Below are positions 7,213 to 16,146 of a stretch of 64,000 nt of DNA, piece after piece. The stretch is from assembly GCF_011365745.1 (NCBI RefSeq), contig NZ_JAAOBY010000003.1, positions 62,001-126,000 on the forward strand, given 5' to 3'. The translations under genes and the position numbers were made by a program. This DNA comes from Flavobacterium turcicum (lineage in GTDB: Bacteria > Bacteroidota > Bacteroidia > Flavobacteriales > Flavobacteriaceae). Under the pieces are notes generated by a model. It had not been told where the DNA came from. It did no database searches and saw only the letters and a list, made by a program, of their open reading frames with translations. Every line of letters begins with the position of its first letter. Position 1 is the stretch's first letter.

Positions 7213-7788
7213 TTAAATCGATGCTCTTATTCTACTTAAATGTCTTTGAGTAATTCCAAGATAGGACGCTATATAGTGAAGTGGAATTTGTTGGACAAAT
7301 TGTGGATGGTTATGTATCAAATCTACATATCGTTTTTGGGCATTGGATTTTTGATGATTAAATATCCATTTTTCGAGTTCAACATATTCTTTTTCAGCAA
7401 TTATTTTTAAAAAATTCAACCATCTATTGTTTGATTCCGCAAGGTTTTCTAATTCTTTTTTTGAAATTGAAATTATTTCAGAATCGGTTAAAGCTTGTAA
7501 ATTTTCTTCTGATTTATTCTTTGTAATAAATGAAGAATAAGCCACTAATAATGTATTAGGAAAGGTAAAACAATAGGTTATTTCTTCGTCATTATTAGAA
7601 TAATAAAATGATCGAAAAATACCAAAATTCACGAAGGAAAGCGCGGTACAGATTTCATCTTGTTTAATGAAAAAATCTCCTTTTTTTATCGTAGAAATAG
7701 TCGCTAAACTTATAAATTCATTTATTTCACTATCTGTAAATAAATTGAATTGTTTTAAGTATTCCAACAGTTGATTTTTCTTAAACAT
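7213..7788 (-). CDS. Crp/Fnr family transcriptional regulator
   Basis: A 191-residue protein with an N-terminal cyclic-nucleotide-binding beta-roll (about 25-115; FFIKQDEICTALSFVNFGIF) and a short C-terminal helix-turn-helix (HYIASYLGITQRHLSRIRAS). There is no conserved Arg-Ser pair of a cAMP phosphate-binding cassette that I can identify, which is usual for this Bacteroidota group, so the ligand is unknown. It lies 76 bases upstream of the SDR gene on the same strand; the SDR has its own promoter box, which the regulator could control. It resembles a second regulator at 8801-9373 in size and HTH sequence. Confidence 0.85.
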   Translation of the reverse strand: MFKKNQLLEYLKQFNLFTDSEINEFISLATISTIKKGDFFIKQDEICTALSFVNFGIFRSFYYSNNDEEITYCFTFPNTLLVAYSSFITKNKSEENLQALTDSEIISISKKELENLAESNNRWLNFLKIIAEKEYVELEKWIFNHQKSNAQKRYVDLIHNHPQFVQQIPLHYIASYLGITQRHLSRIRASI

Positions 7789-7841
7789 AGTACTTGTTTT
7801 AGGCTTTAATTCTATAATTCGTATTTATATTTTGCTGCTTT

Positions 7842-7850
7842 GCAAAGTTA
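7842..7850 (-). promoter_or_regulatory. -7 box for the Crp-type regulator gene
   Basis: Minus strand TAACTTTGC, a full match to TAnnTTTGC, 54 bases upstream of the start codon at 7788. No well-spaced -33 TTG was found. Confidence 0.5.
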
Positions 7851-7958
7851 GCAATTACAAGTGTAGAGTTTTAAATCCCTTTCAAATCATTGATGATTTA
7901 AAAAATATGACATTGATTTACTGGCTGTTTTTCTATAAGATCATTTATACTTAGTTTA

Positions 7959-8726
7959 TCAAAAGACTTTACTTTCTCCATCATTTGGAATAAAAACCTT
8001 ATCAGAAAGTCCAATTTTTGAAACTTCTACTTTTAATTGTTGTCGTGTCGTCGGGCAATGATTGACGGCTTCTAAATGATTGGCGATAACTTGGTTTGGT
8101 GCGTTTTTTACAAACTTCAAAATGTCATCCATTCGCATTAATAAAGGCTGAAAAATATCCAGTTGTGCTGTTCCACAAGCTACAACAGCAACTTCAGGTT
8201 TTAGTTCGGTGAGTACTCGGTGTACATCTTGAGTGTAAATGGTATCTGCGCTCAGGTAGATTGATTTTTCGTTTGGTAATTTGATATAAAAGCCCATAAC
8301 ATTCCCCATTGGTTTAGCGACAAATCCGTAACCGTGTACCGCTGGAATTCCTAAAATTGCTCCGTCTAAAAATGGCGTAGACAGCCAATAGTCAACTGTT
8401 TGCGTAACGTTCAATCCTCTTTTTATCAATTGTTTTTTATCATTAATACTACAAATAACAGGAATTTGTTTGGAGCGAAGAAAATTTTCAGCCTCCTTGT
8501 CTAAATGGTCTGGGTGCAAATGTGTAAGTAAGCAATGGGTTGTTTTTTCAACAATATCCATTGCATTGTTTGGTAAATCCACAATAGGATTTCGTTGAGG
8601 TTTAAAACGGAAAAGTGTAAATGTAGGGCCAGCAGTTCCTTTTTTTCCAAGCATTGGGTCAACTAAAATTACTTTGTCTCCCGTTTCTATTACCATGGTG
8701 GCATTTCGTAAATGATGTATTTTCAT
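7959..8726 (-). CDS. MBL-fold metallo-hydrolase, UlaG-like
   Basis: A 255-residue beta-lactamase-fold hydrolase. The start IHHLRNATMVIETGDKVILV and the metal motif THLHPDHLD (His69, His71, Asp73, His74) are typical. ADT near residue 160 supplies a bridging Asp and the late NHLEAVNHCP gives the last His ligand. The closest named relatives are L-ascorbate-6-phosphate lactonase (UlaG) and uncharacterised UPF0173 enzymes, so it probably hydrolyses a small lactone or phosphodiester, but no substrate can be given. It is the likely target of the Crp-type gene 74 bases upstream on the same strand, mirroring the regulator/SDR pair next to it. Confidence 0.8.
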   Translation of the reverse strand: MKIHHLRNATMVIETGDKVILVDPMLGKKGTAGPTFTLFRFKPQRNPIVDLPNNAMDIVEKTTHCLLTHLHPDHLDKEAENFLRSKQIPVICSINDKKQLIKRGLNVTQTVDYWLSTPFLDGAILGIPAVHGYGFVAKPMGNVMGFYIKLPNEKSIYLSADTIYTQDVHRVLTELKPEVAVVACGTAQLDIFQPLLMRMDDILKFVKNAPNQVIANHLEAVNHCPTTRQQLKVEVSKIGLSDKVFIPNDGESKVF

Positions 8727-8800
8727 TTTTTTGATGTTTTAAATTGAAAATACAAAGTTGCCACGTACCACAACAATTTCCATTGATTGAAATCAAGAAG

Positions 8801-9373
8801 TTACATTTTCTTTCTGATTCGGCTCAATGTTTCGGGTGTGATTCCTAAATAAGAAGCAATATGATATTGAGGAATTTGTAACAACCAATCAGGTTTATTT
8901 TTCATAATATCGAGATACAACTCTTCTGCAGTATTTACAAAATGGTTGAATTCTTCGGTTTCTTTATTAACAACAATCCTTTGAAAAATAGTTTCAATAA
9001 ATAGTTTGCCACATTGGTATTGATTGGTAAAAGCCAAGAATTTTTCTTTCGATAAAACTCTCAAATCGACATCAGTTAAACATTCTTGATATTTTTTTGT
9101 TGGAGTAGCATGGGTAAAGGAACTGAAATCAGTAATGAAGGTCGGATTGGTATAGAAATTTATATTTTTTTCCTTCTCGTTGCTAGCATAATATTCGCGA
9201 ATGATGCCTTGATCTAAAAATCGGAGTTCATTTTCGACAGTGTCATTTTGTAAAATGATTTCCCCTTTTTTATATGATTTGATGACAAAAGTATTTACAA
9301 ATTCCTCTAAACCTTCTTTGTTAAAAGGAAACTCATTGCTGAAAAATAAAGAGAGCTTATCGGTTGTTGTCAT
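8801..9373 (-). CDS. Crp/Fnr family transcriptional regulator (second copy of the pair)
   Basis: A 190-residue regulator with a cyclic-nucleotide-binding-like domain (about 28-115; IILQNDTVENELRFLDQGII) and a C-terminal HTH (YHIASYLGITPETLSRIRKK). The HTH is nearly the same as that of the regulator at 7213-7788, while the sensor domains have diverged. It is followed on the same strand by the MBL-fold hydrolase. Genes of this type in Bacteroidota often regulate the next enzyme gene in response to stress or redox signals; that is family knowledge, not visible here. Confidence 0.85.
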   Translation of the reverse strand: MTTTDKLSLFFSNEFPFNKEGLEEFVNTFVIKSYKKGEIILQNDTVENELRFLDQGIIREYYASNEKEKNINFYTNPTFITDFSSFTHATPTKKYQECLTDVDLRVLSKEKFLAFTNQYQCGKLFIETIFQRIVVNKETEEFNHFVNTAEELYLDIMKNKPDWLLQIPQYHIASYLGITPETLSRIRKKM

Positions 9374-9425
9374 TTGTGTTTAAATCATTTTAAGAAACAC
9401 CCTTGCGGGGTTGGTCGGGATTGGA

Positions 9426-9434
9426 GCTAAAGTA
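9426..9434 (-). promoter_or_regulatory. Probable -7 box for the second Crp-type gene
   Basis: Minus strand TACTTTAGC, one mismatch from TAnnTTTGC, 53 bases upstream of the start at 9373. It lies between the regulator and the repeat element. Confidence 0.35.
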
Positions 9435-9459
9435 CGCTATTTTGTGGATTTCACACTCG

Positions 9460-9560
9460 AGCGATAGCGGACGGGCGAGGCAAATTACCCAAATACAAAA
9501 CCATTCTACCGCCAAGACAAATACCCAAATTCGTTATACTGGCCGTTAAAAGCTGCTTCT
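9460..9560 (-). repeat. Dispersed repeat after an orphan hypothetical gene, copy 1
   Basis: This stretch begins one base after the stop codon of the 221-residue hypothetical gene. A 29-base core at 9477-9505 is closely similar to 10366-10394 (shared minus-strand sequence AATGGTTTTGTATTTGG, then ATTT and TCGC). It is richer in G and C than its surroundings and holds short complementary segments. Both copies follow an unrelated hypothetical gene in the same orientation. Confidence 0.5.
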
Positions 9561-9561
9561 T

Positions 9562-10227
9562 TTATTCGATATTAGTTGCCATAAAATAGTCAGCAATAAT
9601 ATAAGGTTGCTGTAAATTAAAATCGTTTGGACTTACATCTTCATTTCCAAATATTAAAAGTTTTGCATTTGGACGATTTCTGTATCCTTTATTGTACAAA
9701 TTTATAATATTTTCAACTTTAAACTTGACATTATGTTTTAAGCAAACTTTTTCAAACACTTCTATCAAAGGTTTTGGAATTGATATGGTTACTGAATTGT
9801 TTTTTTTATAAAATTGGTTAATGTTATAAATATATTCAGTTAGGTTTAACCAATTACCCGTTAGTTTTTCAAATTCAAAGAACAAATTTCCGATGAATTC
9901 TATTGGCTTTTCAGGAAAACCTATTAATTTACATTCATAATCTTCTTCTCTATAATTCCAAAGTAAAGGATGATTTTCTAAAATTTTCAATTTAACGTAT
10001 GGTAAGAGAACGCTATTCTGGAAATTTCTAATTTCGATTGTCCTATGAGCTATGATTTTCCAATATGTTACTTTTTGTAGATTACTTTCCTTATCGCGGT
10101 CTTCGACTGCAAAATTGAATTCAGAAATATTTAAAAATCCAATTTCACTTTTTGTGCTTATTAAGTTGATATTCCCCTCTTGATAAAATTCTTTTTCGTT
10201 TGTCAGCTTTATTAATTGTTCAATCAT
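9562..10227 (-). CDS. Hypothetical soluble protein
   Basis: A 221-residue protein with no signal peptide, membrane segment or motif I can name. It is rich in Asn, Lys, Ile and aromatic residues, with predicted alternating strands and helices and the C-terminal line KLLIFGNEDVSPNDFNLQQP. It is unrelated to its neighbours and is followed immediately by a repeat also found after the next gene. This kind of single orphan gene plus repeat is seen in accessory regions of Flavobacteria, where many such genes encode unknown or immunity-like proteins; that last point is speculation. Base composition is markedly AT-rich, suggesting recent acquisition. Confidence 0.55.
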   Translation of the reverse strand: MIEQLIKLTNEKEFYQEGNINLISTKSEIGFLNISEFNFAVEDRDKESNLQKVTYWKIIAHRTIEIRNFQNSVLLPYVKLKILENHPLLWNYREEDYECKLIGFPEKPIEFIGNLFFEFEKLTGNWLNLTEYIYNINQFYKKNNSVTISIPKPLIEVFEKVCLKHNVKFKVENIINLYNKGYRNRPNAKLLIFGNEDVSPNDFNLQQPYIIADYFMATNIE

Positions 10228-10329
10228 ATGTCTTAAGGAAATTAGATTTGATTTTTAAACTTTATTTTATGTGAAATTCTGGATAATTACTCATTTTTTT
10301 CCCTGCTAAAAGTGGTAGATACTTAAATG

Positions 10330-10450
10330 AAGAATTATTTTCGGATTTACCAAGCGAGCGGTAGCGAAGTAAATAAACCAAATACAAAACCATTTTTCCA
10401 TTAAGCCTAATTCCCGACTATTGCTTATTAGCTGTTGTGAGTCAGCCCAT
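10330..10450 (-). repeat. Dispersed repeat after an orphan hypothetical gene, copy 2
   Basis: This starts directly after the stop codon of the 232-residue hypothetical gene and shares the core described at 9477-9505 (here 10366-10394). The flanks differ: this copy contains GCTACCGCTCGCTTGG on the minus strand, the first copy CGCCCGTCCGCTATCGCTCG. A 73-codon open frame runs through it on the minus strand but is not protein-like. Confidence 0.5.
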
Positions 10451-11149
10451 TTACCAAAATTTCCACCACTTGTTTTTTCGTTCAATAGATTTGATTTCAT
10501 ACTGTCTGTAACTTCCACCTTGAACATTTCGATTTTCGAGATTAACTATAAATTCAACCCATTCATCACGGTCATTTATAGGGTCGAATGAAAGACCACT
10601 CACAATATTTCCTTCAAGTTTTAAATTTTTAATTCCATCCCAAGATATTCTCTCAGTATGCCATTTTTCACCATTAGGTTCAATGATCGTCAAATCAGTT
10701 ATATCTTGCAATATAATTTTATTACTCTCGGATTTTATTGCGCCTAAGAATCCAATTCCAAAAACATTTACAGGTTTTGTGGATTCAGGGTTTATCAAAT
10801 AACCTCTACCTCCGGCAATTACCAAAACTAAATCCTCATTATTGAATTCATAAACAGTATTAAAATTTGTCCAGCCAAGTTTGAAATTCGCATCCCAGCT
10901 TTTCCCATCTTTTTTGAAAAACCTCACTACAAATCCTTCAGAATAAAAAGGTTCATTGTCTTCTGAAATTGGAATATACAATTCTCCATAAACCGGTAAG
11001 GATTTTAATATTTCGTATCTTTTTTGCACGATGTTTCTTTTTGGGTTGCTCACAACTATTAGCTTTGGATTATTAAAATGTTCAATTAACAACATCGGTG
11101 CAGTTAGTAACAAAAATATGACCCCATATCCAAATTTAACTTGATTCAT
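10451..11149 (-). CDS. Hypothetical protein with N-terminal membrane anchor or signal
   Basis: A 232-residue protein. Residues 7-22 (GYGVIFLLLTAPMLLI) form one hydrophobic segment, so it is a type II membrane protein or is exported without a lipobox. The rest looks beta-rich (GELYIPISEDNEPFYSEGFVVRF, DLTIIEPNGEKW, a Trp-rich tail KKWWKFW). I do not recognise the family. It starts 26 bases after the stop of the DUF1003 gene upstream, so the two could share a transcript, and a repeat element begins at its stop codon. Confidence 0.55.
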   Translation of the reverse strand: MNQVKFGYGVIFLLLTAPMLLIEHFNNPKLIVVSNPKRNIVQKRYEILKSLPVYGELYIPISEDNEPFYSEGFVVRFFKKDGKSWDANFKLGWTNFNTVYEFNNEDLVLVIAGGRGYLINPESTKPVNVFGIGFLGAIKSESNKIILQDITDLTIIEPNGEKWHTERISWDGIKNLKLEGNIVSGLSFDPINDRDEWVEFIVNLENRNVQGGSYRQYEIKSIERKNKWWKFW

Positions 11150-11174
11150 GCCTTATTTATTTCATAGCAATTTA

Positions 11175-11867
11175 TCAAGACCTTTTTAATTCTTTCATTA
11201 AATCTTCTAAATAATCGGTTTGTAGTTCTTGAATTTCAAGCAGTTTTTTGTTTTGATGGGCTAATAAATGGTCGATTTTTTCGCTTAAAAGTTTGATTTC
11301 TAGCTCGGCTTTTAAGTTGATTTTATAGTCGTGTTCGCTTCGTTGACGGTCTTTTTGTTCTTGTCGGTTTTGGCTCATCATAATAATTGGTGCCTGAATA
11401 GCTGCCAAACAAGAAAGTATTAAATTGAGTAAGATAAAAGGGAAGGGGTCAAATGGTTTGCTGGTTAAAAACCAAATATTAATGATCATCCAAATTAATA
11501 TGAAAGAAAAGAAAGTGATGATAAAGGCCCAACTTCCGCCAAAGGCAGCCACACCGTCAGCTAGTTTTTGACCGAAGGTAAGTTCGGCTTCAATTTCGTC
11601 TTGAATGTTTTCCGAAAGAATTGAGTTGTTTTTTATGGCGTTCATTACATCTTGGTCGATAGCTGCAATTTCTCCTTTTTCTTGTTGGATTAACGAGGTC
11701 AAATACAAGCGTCGGTATCGATTCAATTCTTCAATAGTTATAGCATCGTTTAAAGTAAAATTCGGGAACTCGGTTTGTATGAGGTTGAAAATCCCTTCTC
11801 GGATATCGCGTCCGAGTATTTCTTCTCCCTTTTTGATTTCTAAATTGCTAATCTTGCTGGTTTTCAT
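11175..11867 (-). CDS. DUF1003 domain-containing membrane protein
   Basis: A 230-residue protein with the signature of the DUF1003 family: LADGVAAFGGSWAFIITFF, the second helix with FILLNLILSCLAAIQAPI, and IMMSQNRQEQKDRQRSEHDY. There are two membrane helices at about 113-133 and 141-165, a soluble N-terminal region of about 100 residues, and a C-terminal coiled-coil-like tail (about 175-228) rich in Leu, Lys and Glu. The family is widespread and uncharacterised. The start at 11867 is a normal ATG preceded by AT-rich sequence. It belongs to a minus-strand series with the hypothetical gene at 10451. Confidence 0.85.
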   Translation of the reverse strand: MKTSKISNLEIKKGEEILGRDIREGIFNLIQTEFPNFTLNDAITIEELNRYRRLYLTSLIQQEKGEIAAIDQDVMNAIKNNSILSENIQDEIEAELTFGQKLADGVAAFGGSWAFIITFFSFILIWMIINIWFLTSKPFDPFPFILLNLILSCLAAIQAPIIMMSQNRQEQKDRQRSEHDYKINLKAELEIKLLSEKIDHLLAHQNKKLLEIQELQTDYLEDLMKELKRS

Positions 11868-11943
11868 AGTGTTTTGTATTTAGTTTCCCGACTTTTTTAG
11901 GTTGTGGAAAAGAAATTAGTAGTTGATTTGTTGCTCATGTAAA

Positions 11944-12237
11944 TCAATTATTGGTGCTAGGTAAATCTATAACAAAAAAATCAAGTACTAATGAGGTAAC
12001 GACGCCATTTTCGTCAATTCTCCAGTAAGCAGGATAATAGTCATCTCCATAGTCAGATTGAAACATGGCAATGTTTAAGTTGGTTTATGGCAAGGAATAG
12101 TTTATCCAATTTCCTACTGCATTAGGATTGTATTTAGGTTCGGCATTTTTCTTAAGCTCAGTTTCAAAATTAGTGAAATTAGTTTCAACAAGATTATTTT
12201 TCTTGTTTTCAAACTGTTTTTGATTTTTCAGACAAGT
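11944..12237 (-). pseudogene. Decayed gene, C-terminal part, one internal stop (possibly DUF4241)
   Basis: A 98-codon frame on the minus strand runs from just after a TAA/TAG pair to TGA at 11944, and is interrupted once by TAA at 12087-12085. Before the stop it reads VGNWINYSLP, after it TNLNIAMFQSDYGDDYYPAYW and RIDENGVVTSLVLDF. The second half resembles the conserved C-terminus of DUF4241 proteins, as far as I recall that family. A single base change (TAA from AAA or CAA) would restore the frame. The N-terminal part of the gene is missing, and the structured repeat copy A lies close by. The gap between the DUF1003 gene and secA otherwise holds that repeat and a terminator. Confidence 0.55.
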
Positions 12238-12262
12238 TTACTACCGAAGTTGCTGTGGGTTG

Positions 12263-12414
12263 TAGCCCTGACAGCAGCGAAAAGCCTATGCCGGTTGCCA
12301 ACTACTTTTTATGGTGTCTGGCAGAGCGACCGAAGGAAGCTCCTGAAAGCGCCAATTAAAAGAGTTGGCAACCCAATAGCTTGTAGCGTATGGCAGGAAT
12401 AGCTCCCGAAAAAA
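12263..12414 (+). ncRNA. Dispersed structured element, copy A
   Basis: This is one of four related elements in the window. It begins TAGCCCTGACAGCAGCG and ends GGCAGGAATAGCTCC plus an A-run. The terminal helix is AGC-CCTG (12264-12270) with CAGG (12394-12397) and GCT (12402-12404), with a 4-base bulge AATA between the two 3' segments. The central part is longer than in the other copies and contains a 10-base perfect stem (GTTGCCAACT with AGTTGGCAAC). No open frame of note. Strand is given by the conserved order of the ends; transcription is not proven. It may be a member of a known Flavobacteria motif such as Flavo-1. Confidence 0.55.
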
Positions 12415-12424
12415 TATAGCATAA

Positions 12425-12454
12425 AAAAACTCCACTACTTGCGCAGTGGAGTTT
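12425..12454 (-). terminator. secA terminator
   Basis: AAACTCCACT pairs with AGTGGAGTTT around a short loop, 23 bases beyond the secA stop; the minus-strand RNA ends in a U-run. Confidence 0.7.
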
Positions 12455-12476
12455 GATATATTTTGAAATAAAAGGA

Positions 12477-15400
12477 TTAGTTTACTAAAACCCATTGTCC
12501 TGAGGCGATTAAGCTTTCGGCTTTTTTGTATTTCATTTCTTGAATTTGTCCGTTGGCCACGTTTTGAATGGTCACGTTATCATTGCGATTGATTTTTGGT
12601 TGATCGCGTGTGATGGTTTCTGTTACTTGACGGGTTTGTGTTTGCATTGCCTCTTGATTGGCGGCTTCGCTGCTTACAATTTCGTCTTTTGAAACGGTGT
12701 AATCTTCAACTGGCGTTACATCAATAGCCTCTTGAATACGCTGGTTTTCTTGTGCAGGTAAATCACCTTTGAACAAGAACGAGATTACCTCTTTGTTTAC
12801 ATTATCAATCATGGCTCTAAACAAATTGAAAGCTTCTAACTTGTAAATTAGCAACGGATCTTTTTGTTCATGCACGGCCAATTGTACAGATTGTTTCAAT
12901 TCGTCCATTTTGCGTAAGTGCTTTTTCCAAGCTTCATCAACAATGGCTAGTGTGATGTTTTTCTCGAAGTCAGCTATTAATTGCGAACCTTGAGTTTCGT
13001 ATGCTTTTTTCAAGTCGGTTACTACATTTAGTGATTTGATACCGTCAGTAAATGGCACTACAATACGCTCGAATTGGTTGTTTTGATCCTCGTAAACGCT
13101 TTTAATAATTGGGAAAGCTTCACGTGCGCTGCGAGCTGTTTTCTCAGTATAGTACTCTAAAGTTACTTTATATAATTTGTTAGTTATGTCTGTTTCATTA
13201 CTTTTTGCAAAGTCACTTTCGCTAATTGGCGACGTGATAGAGAAGTAACGAATTAATTCAAACTCAAAGTTTTTGAAATCGTTTGTTCCTTTGTTTTGGC
13301 TTACAATAACTTCGCAGGTATCGTACAACATGTTGGCAATGTCAAGTTTTAAACGCTCACCAAATAGAGCATGGCGACGACGCTTGTAAACTACCTCACG
13401 CTGTGCGTTCATCACATCATCGTACTCTAACAAACGTTTACGTACTCCAAAGTTGTTTTCTTCTACTTTTTTCTGAGCACGCTCAATCGATTTGGTCATC
13501 ATAGAGTGCTGAATTACTTCGCCTTCTTGTAATCCCATGCGGTCCATTACTTTGGCTACTCTTTCAGAACCAAATAAACGCATTAAGTTGTCTTCAAGCG
13601 ATACGTAAAATTGCGAGCTTCCTGGATCACCTTGACGTCCGGCACGACCACGTAATTGACGGTCAACACGACGAGAGTCATGACGCTCAGTACCTACAAT
13701 GGCTAAACCTCCTGCAGCTTTAACTTCTGGAGATAATTTGATATCGGTACCACGACCGGCCATATTGGTTGCAATGGTTACAACGCCTGGTTTACCTGCC
13801 TCTTCTACAATTTGCGCTTCTTGCTTGTGCATTTTGGCGTTCAATACATTGTGAGTGATGCCACGCATTTTAAGCATTCGGCTTAACAATTCAGAAATTT
13901 CAACCGATGTTGTTCCAATAAGAACTGGTCTTCCAGCTTTCGATAATTCGGTTACATCTTCAATAACAGCATTGAATTTTTCACGTGTTGTTTTATAGAT
14001 GAAATCTTCTTTGTCTTTACGTGCAATTCCTCTGTTGGTAGGAATTTCAACTACATCTAATTTATAGATTTGCCACAATTCCCCAGCTTCAGTAACGGCT
14101 GTTCCCGTCATTCCGCCCAGTTTGTTGTACATTCTGAAGTAGTTTTGCAAAGTTACTGTTGCAAATGTTTGAGTAGCAGCCTCGATTTTTACATTTTCTT
14201 TGGCTTCGATAGCTTGGTGCAATCCATCAGAGTAACGACGACCGTCCATGATACGACCCGTTTGCTCGTCTACAATCATGATTTTGTTGTCCATGATTAC
14301 GTACTCTACATCTTTTTCGAATAAGGTGTAAGCTTTCAACAGTTGCGTTAGTGTATGAATTCGCTCGCTTTTTACACCAAAATCTTGGAATAATTTTTCT
14401 TTTTCTTCTGCTTCTTGATCTTTATCTAATTTTCTGCTTTCGATAGCTGCAATTTCAGTTCCAATGTCTGGAAGTACGAAAAAGTCAGAGTCCGTATCAC
14501 CAGAAAGGTATTTGATACCGTTATCAGATAACTCTACTTGATTGTTTTTTTCTTCGATTACAAAATACAATGCTTCATCAATTTTATGCATTTCTCTTTT
14601 GTTGTCTTGCATGTATTGATTTTCTGTTTTTTGAAGCAATTGTTTGATTCCTTCTTCGCTCAAGAATTTAATTAAAGCCTTGTTTTTAGGTAATGCTCTG
14701 TAAGCTCTTAAAAGTTGGAATCCACCATCTTTGGTATTTCCTTCTTTGATAAGTTTTTTAGCTTCTGCCAAGAAACCGTTAGCCAATTGTCTTTGTAAAC
14801 TCACCAAGTTTTCGATTTTTGGTTTCATTTCAACAAATTCGTGGCGGTCACCTTGTGGTACAGGACCTGAGATAATTAATGGCGTTCTTGCATCATCAAT
14901 CAAAACCGAATCCACCTCATCGACAATAGCGTAATTGTGTTTTCTTTGTACCAAATCTTCTGGCGAGTGCGCCATGTTGTCTCTTAGGTAGTCAAAACCA
15001 AATTCGTTGTTAGTACCATAAGTAATATCAGCATCGTAGGCTTTTTTACGACCTTCAGAGCTTGGTTGGTAATTATCAATACATTCAACTGACATACCAT
15101 GGAATTCGAATAAAGGTGCTTTCCATGTGCTGTCACGTTTAGCCAAGTAATCATTCACGGTTACTAAGTGTACACCATTGCCAGTAAGTGCATTTAAGTA
15201 AAGAGGTAAGGTTGCTACTAACGTTTTACCTTCACCCGTTTGCATTTCAGCTACTTTTCCTTGGTGCAAAACCATTCCACCAATTAATTGTACATCGTAG
15301 TGAATCATGTCCCAAGTAATTTCTTTACCAGCTGCGCTCCATGAGTTGGCCCAAATGGCTTTGTCGCCTTCAAGCGTGATGTAGGTTTTGGTAGCAGAAA

Positions 15401-15818
15401 GTTCACGATCTTTAGCTGTAGCGGTTACTTCGATATGTGTGTTTTCTTTGAAACGGCTTGCTGTTTCTTTTACCACAGCAAAAGCTTCAGGTAAAATATC
15501 CATCAACACTTTTTCAGAGATTTCGTAGGCCTCTTTTTCTAAAGCATCAATACTTACATAAATATCTTCTCTTTTATCGATGTCTTCGATGAGTTCAACA
15601 TCGGCTTTTAAAGTAGCGATTTTGCTGTCTTTTTCGGCGCGTGCTTGTTTGATTTTTTCTTTAAACTCAGCCGTTTTTGCTCTCAATTCATCATGAGACA
15701 ATGCTTTAAGGGCAGTTTCGAAGGTTTTTATTTTGGAAAGATACGGTTGTAAGCCTTTGACATCATTTTGAGACTTGTCGCCTACAAAGATCTTGATAAT
15801 ACTGTTGATGAAACTCAT
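12477..15818 (-). CDS. secA: Preprotein translocase ATPase subunit SecA
   Basis: A 1113-residue SecA, the ATPase that drives unfolded preproteins through SecYEG. The DEAD motor has Walker A QTGEGKT at 193-199 and a [15 protein letters not shown] box. The preprotein cross-linking domain follows, then the second motor domain with NMAGRGTDI and [14 protein letters not shown], and the helical scaffold to the end. It is longer than the enterobacterial protein (about 900), as is usual in Bacteroidota, because of insertions before and within the motor. The C-terminal linker ends in GQWVLVN and lacks the CxC...CH zinc motif that binds SecB in Proteobacteria. It is transcribed alone, with a terminator behind it. 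Confidence 0.97.
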   Translation of the reverse strand: MSFINSIIKIFVGDKSQNDVKGLQPYLSKIKTFETALKALSHDELRAKTAEFKEKIKQARAEKDSKIATLKADVELIEDIDKREDIYVSIDALEKEAYEISEKVLMDILPEAFAVVKETASRFKENTHIEVTATAKDRELSATKTYITLEGDKAIWANSWSAAGKEITWDMIHYDVQLIGGMVLHQGKVAEMQTGEGKTLVATLPLYLNALTGNGVHLVTVNDYLAKRDSTWKAPLFEFHGMSVECIDNYQPSSEGRKKAYDADITYGTNNEFGFDYLRDNMAHSPEDLVQRKHNYAIVDEVDSVLIDDARTPLIISGPVPQGDRHEFVEMKPKIENLVSLQRQLANGFLAEAKKLIKEGNTKDGGFQLLRAYRALPKNKALIKFLSEEGIKQLLQKTENQYMQDNKREMHKIDEALYFVIEEKNNQVELSDNGIKYLSGDTDSDFFVLPDIGTEIAAIESRKLDKDQEAEEKEKLFQDFGVKSERIHTLTQLLKAYTLFEKDVEYVIMDNKIMIVDEQTGRIMDGRRYSDGLHQAIEAKENVKIEAATQTFATVTLQNYFRMYNKLGGMTGTAVTEAGELWQIYKLDVVEIPTNRGIARKDKEDFIYKTTREKFNAVIEDVTELSKAGRPVLIGTTSVEISELLSRMLKMRGITHNVLNAKMHKQEAQIVEEAGKPGVVTIATNMAGRGTDIKLSPEVKAAGGLAIVGTERHDSRRVDRQLRGRAGRQGDPGSSQFYVSLEDNLMRLFGSERVAKVMDRMGLQEGEVIQHSMMTKSIERAQKKVEENNFGVRKRLLEYDDVMNAQREVVYKRRRHALFGERLKLDIANMLYDTCEVIVSQNKGTNDFKNFEFELIRYFSITSPISESDFAKSNETDITNKLYKVTLEYYTEKTARSAREAFPIIKSVYEDQNNQFERIVVPFTDGIKSLNVVTDLKKAYETQGSQLIADFEKNITLAIVDEAWKKHLRKMDELKQSVQLAVHEQKDPLLIYKLEAFNLFRAMIDNVNKEVISFLFKGDLPAQENQRIQEAIDVTPVEDYTVSKDEIVSSEAANQEAMQTQTRQVTETITRDQPKINRNDNVTIQNVANGQIQEMKYKKAESLIASGQWVLVN

Positions 15819-15865
15819 GATATGTTTTTATTTCTAAATTGTTTTATTCTATACATTTAAACCAA

Positions 15866-15892
15866 AAAAAAGCCTCTTTTGAGACTTTTTAT
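15866..15892 (-). terminator. Terminator after the DUF2795 gene
   Basis: AAAAAGCCTC and GAGACTTTTT pair with one mismatch around TTTT; read on the minus strand it ends in eight U residues, 12 bases past the stop at 15904. Confidence 0.65.
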
Positions 15893-15903
15893 TGGTTTAC
15901 CTT

Positions 15904-16125
15904 TTAATATTCATCCTCATTCCAAAGATAGTCTTCGTCTGTAGGATAATCTGGCCATATTTCTTCCATTGATTCATATATCTCGCCTTCATCTTCAATA
16001 GATTGAAGGTTTTCTACAACCTCTAAAGGAGCTCCTGCTCTAATGGCGTAGTCGATTAATTCGTCTTTGTTCGCAGGCCACGGTGCATCACTTAAATACG
16101 ATGCTAATTCTAATGTCCAATACAT
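15904..16125 (-). CDS. DUF2795 domain-containing protein
   Basis: A 73-residue acidic protein. The N-terminal part (LELASYLSDAPWPANKDELIDYAIRAGAPLEVVENL) is a compact helical domain matching DUF2795, and the C-terminal 25 residues are very acidic (Asp, Glu, Tyr). The family is common beside secA in Bacteroidota but has no known function. It has its own promoter (TTG, 19 bases, TATTTTTGC at 16147-16177) and a terminator, so it is a single-gene unit. Confidence 0.85.
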   Translation of the reverse strand: MYWTLELASYLSDAPWPANKDELIDYAIRAGAPLEVVENLQSIEDEGEIYESMEEIWPDYPTDEDYLWNEDEY

Positions 16126-16146
16126 CTGTTGTCGATTTAGTTTTGT

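Noticed and set aside
9460..10450. Integron with attC sites
   Set aside because: The repeats suggest cassettes, but no integrase gene is in the window and the core does not show the RYYYAAC/GTTRRRY attC ends clearly.
10306..10527. 73-codon minus-strand frame overlapping the 3' end of the 232-residue hypothetical gene
   Set aside because: It crosses the repeat element and the end of a better-supported gene in another frame; the composition is not protein-like.
12220..12495. Open frames on both strands across the structured element and secA terminator
   Set aside because: They follow the conserved stem sequences of copy A and its flanks, which are explained as a structured repeat.
12477..15818. 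Opposite-strand frames inside secA
   Set aside because: They are by-products of secA codon use; no family motifs or start context.
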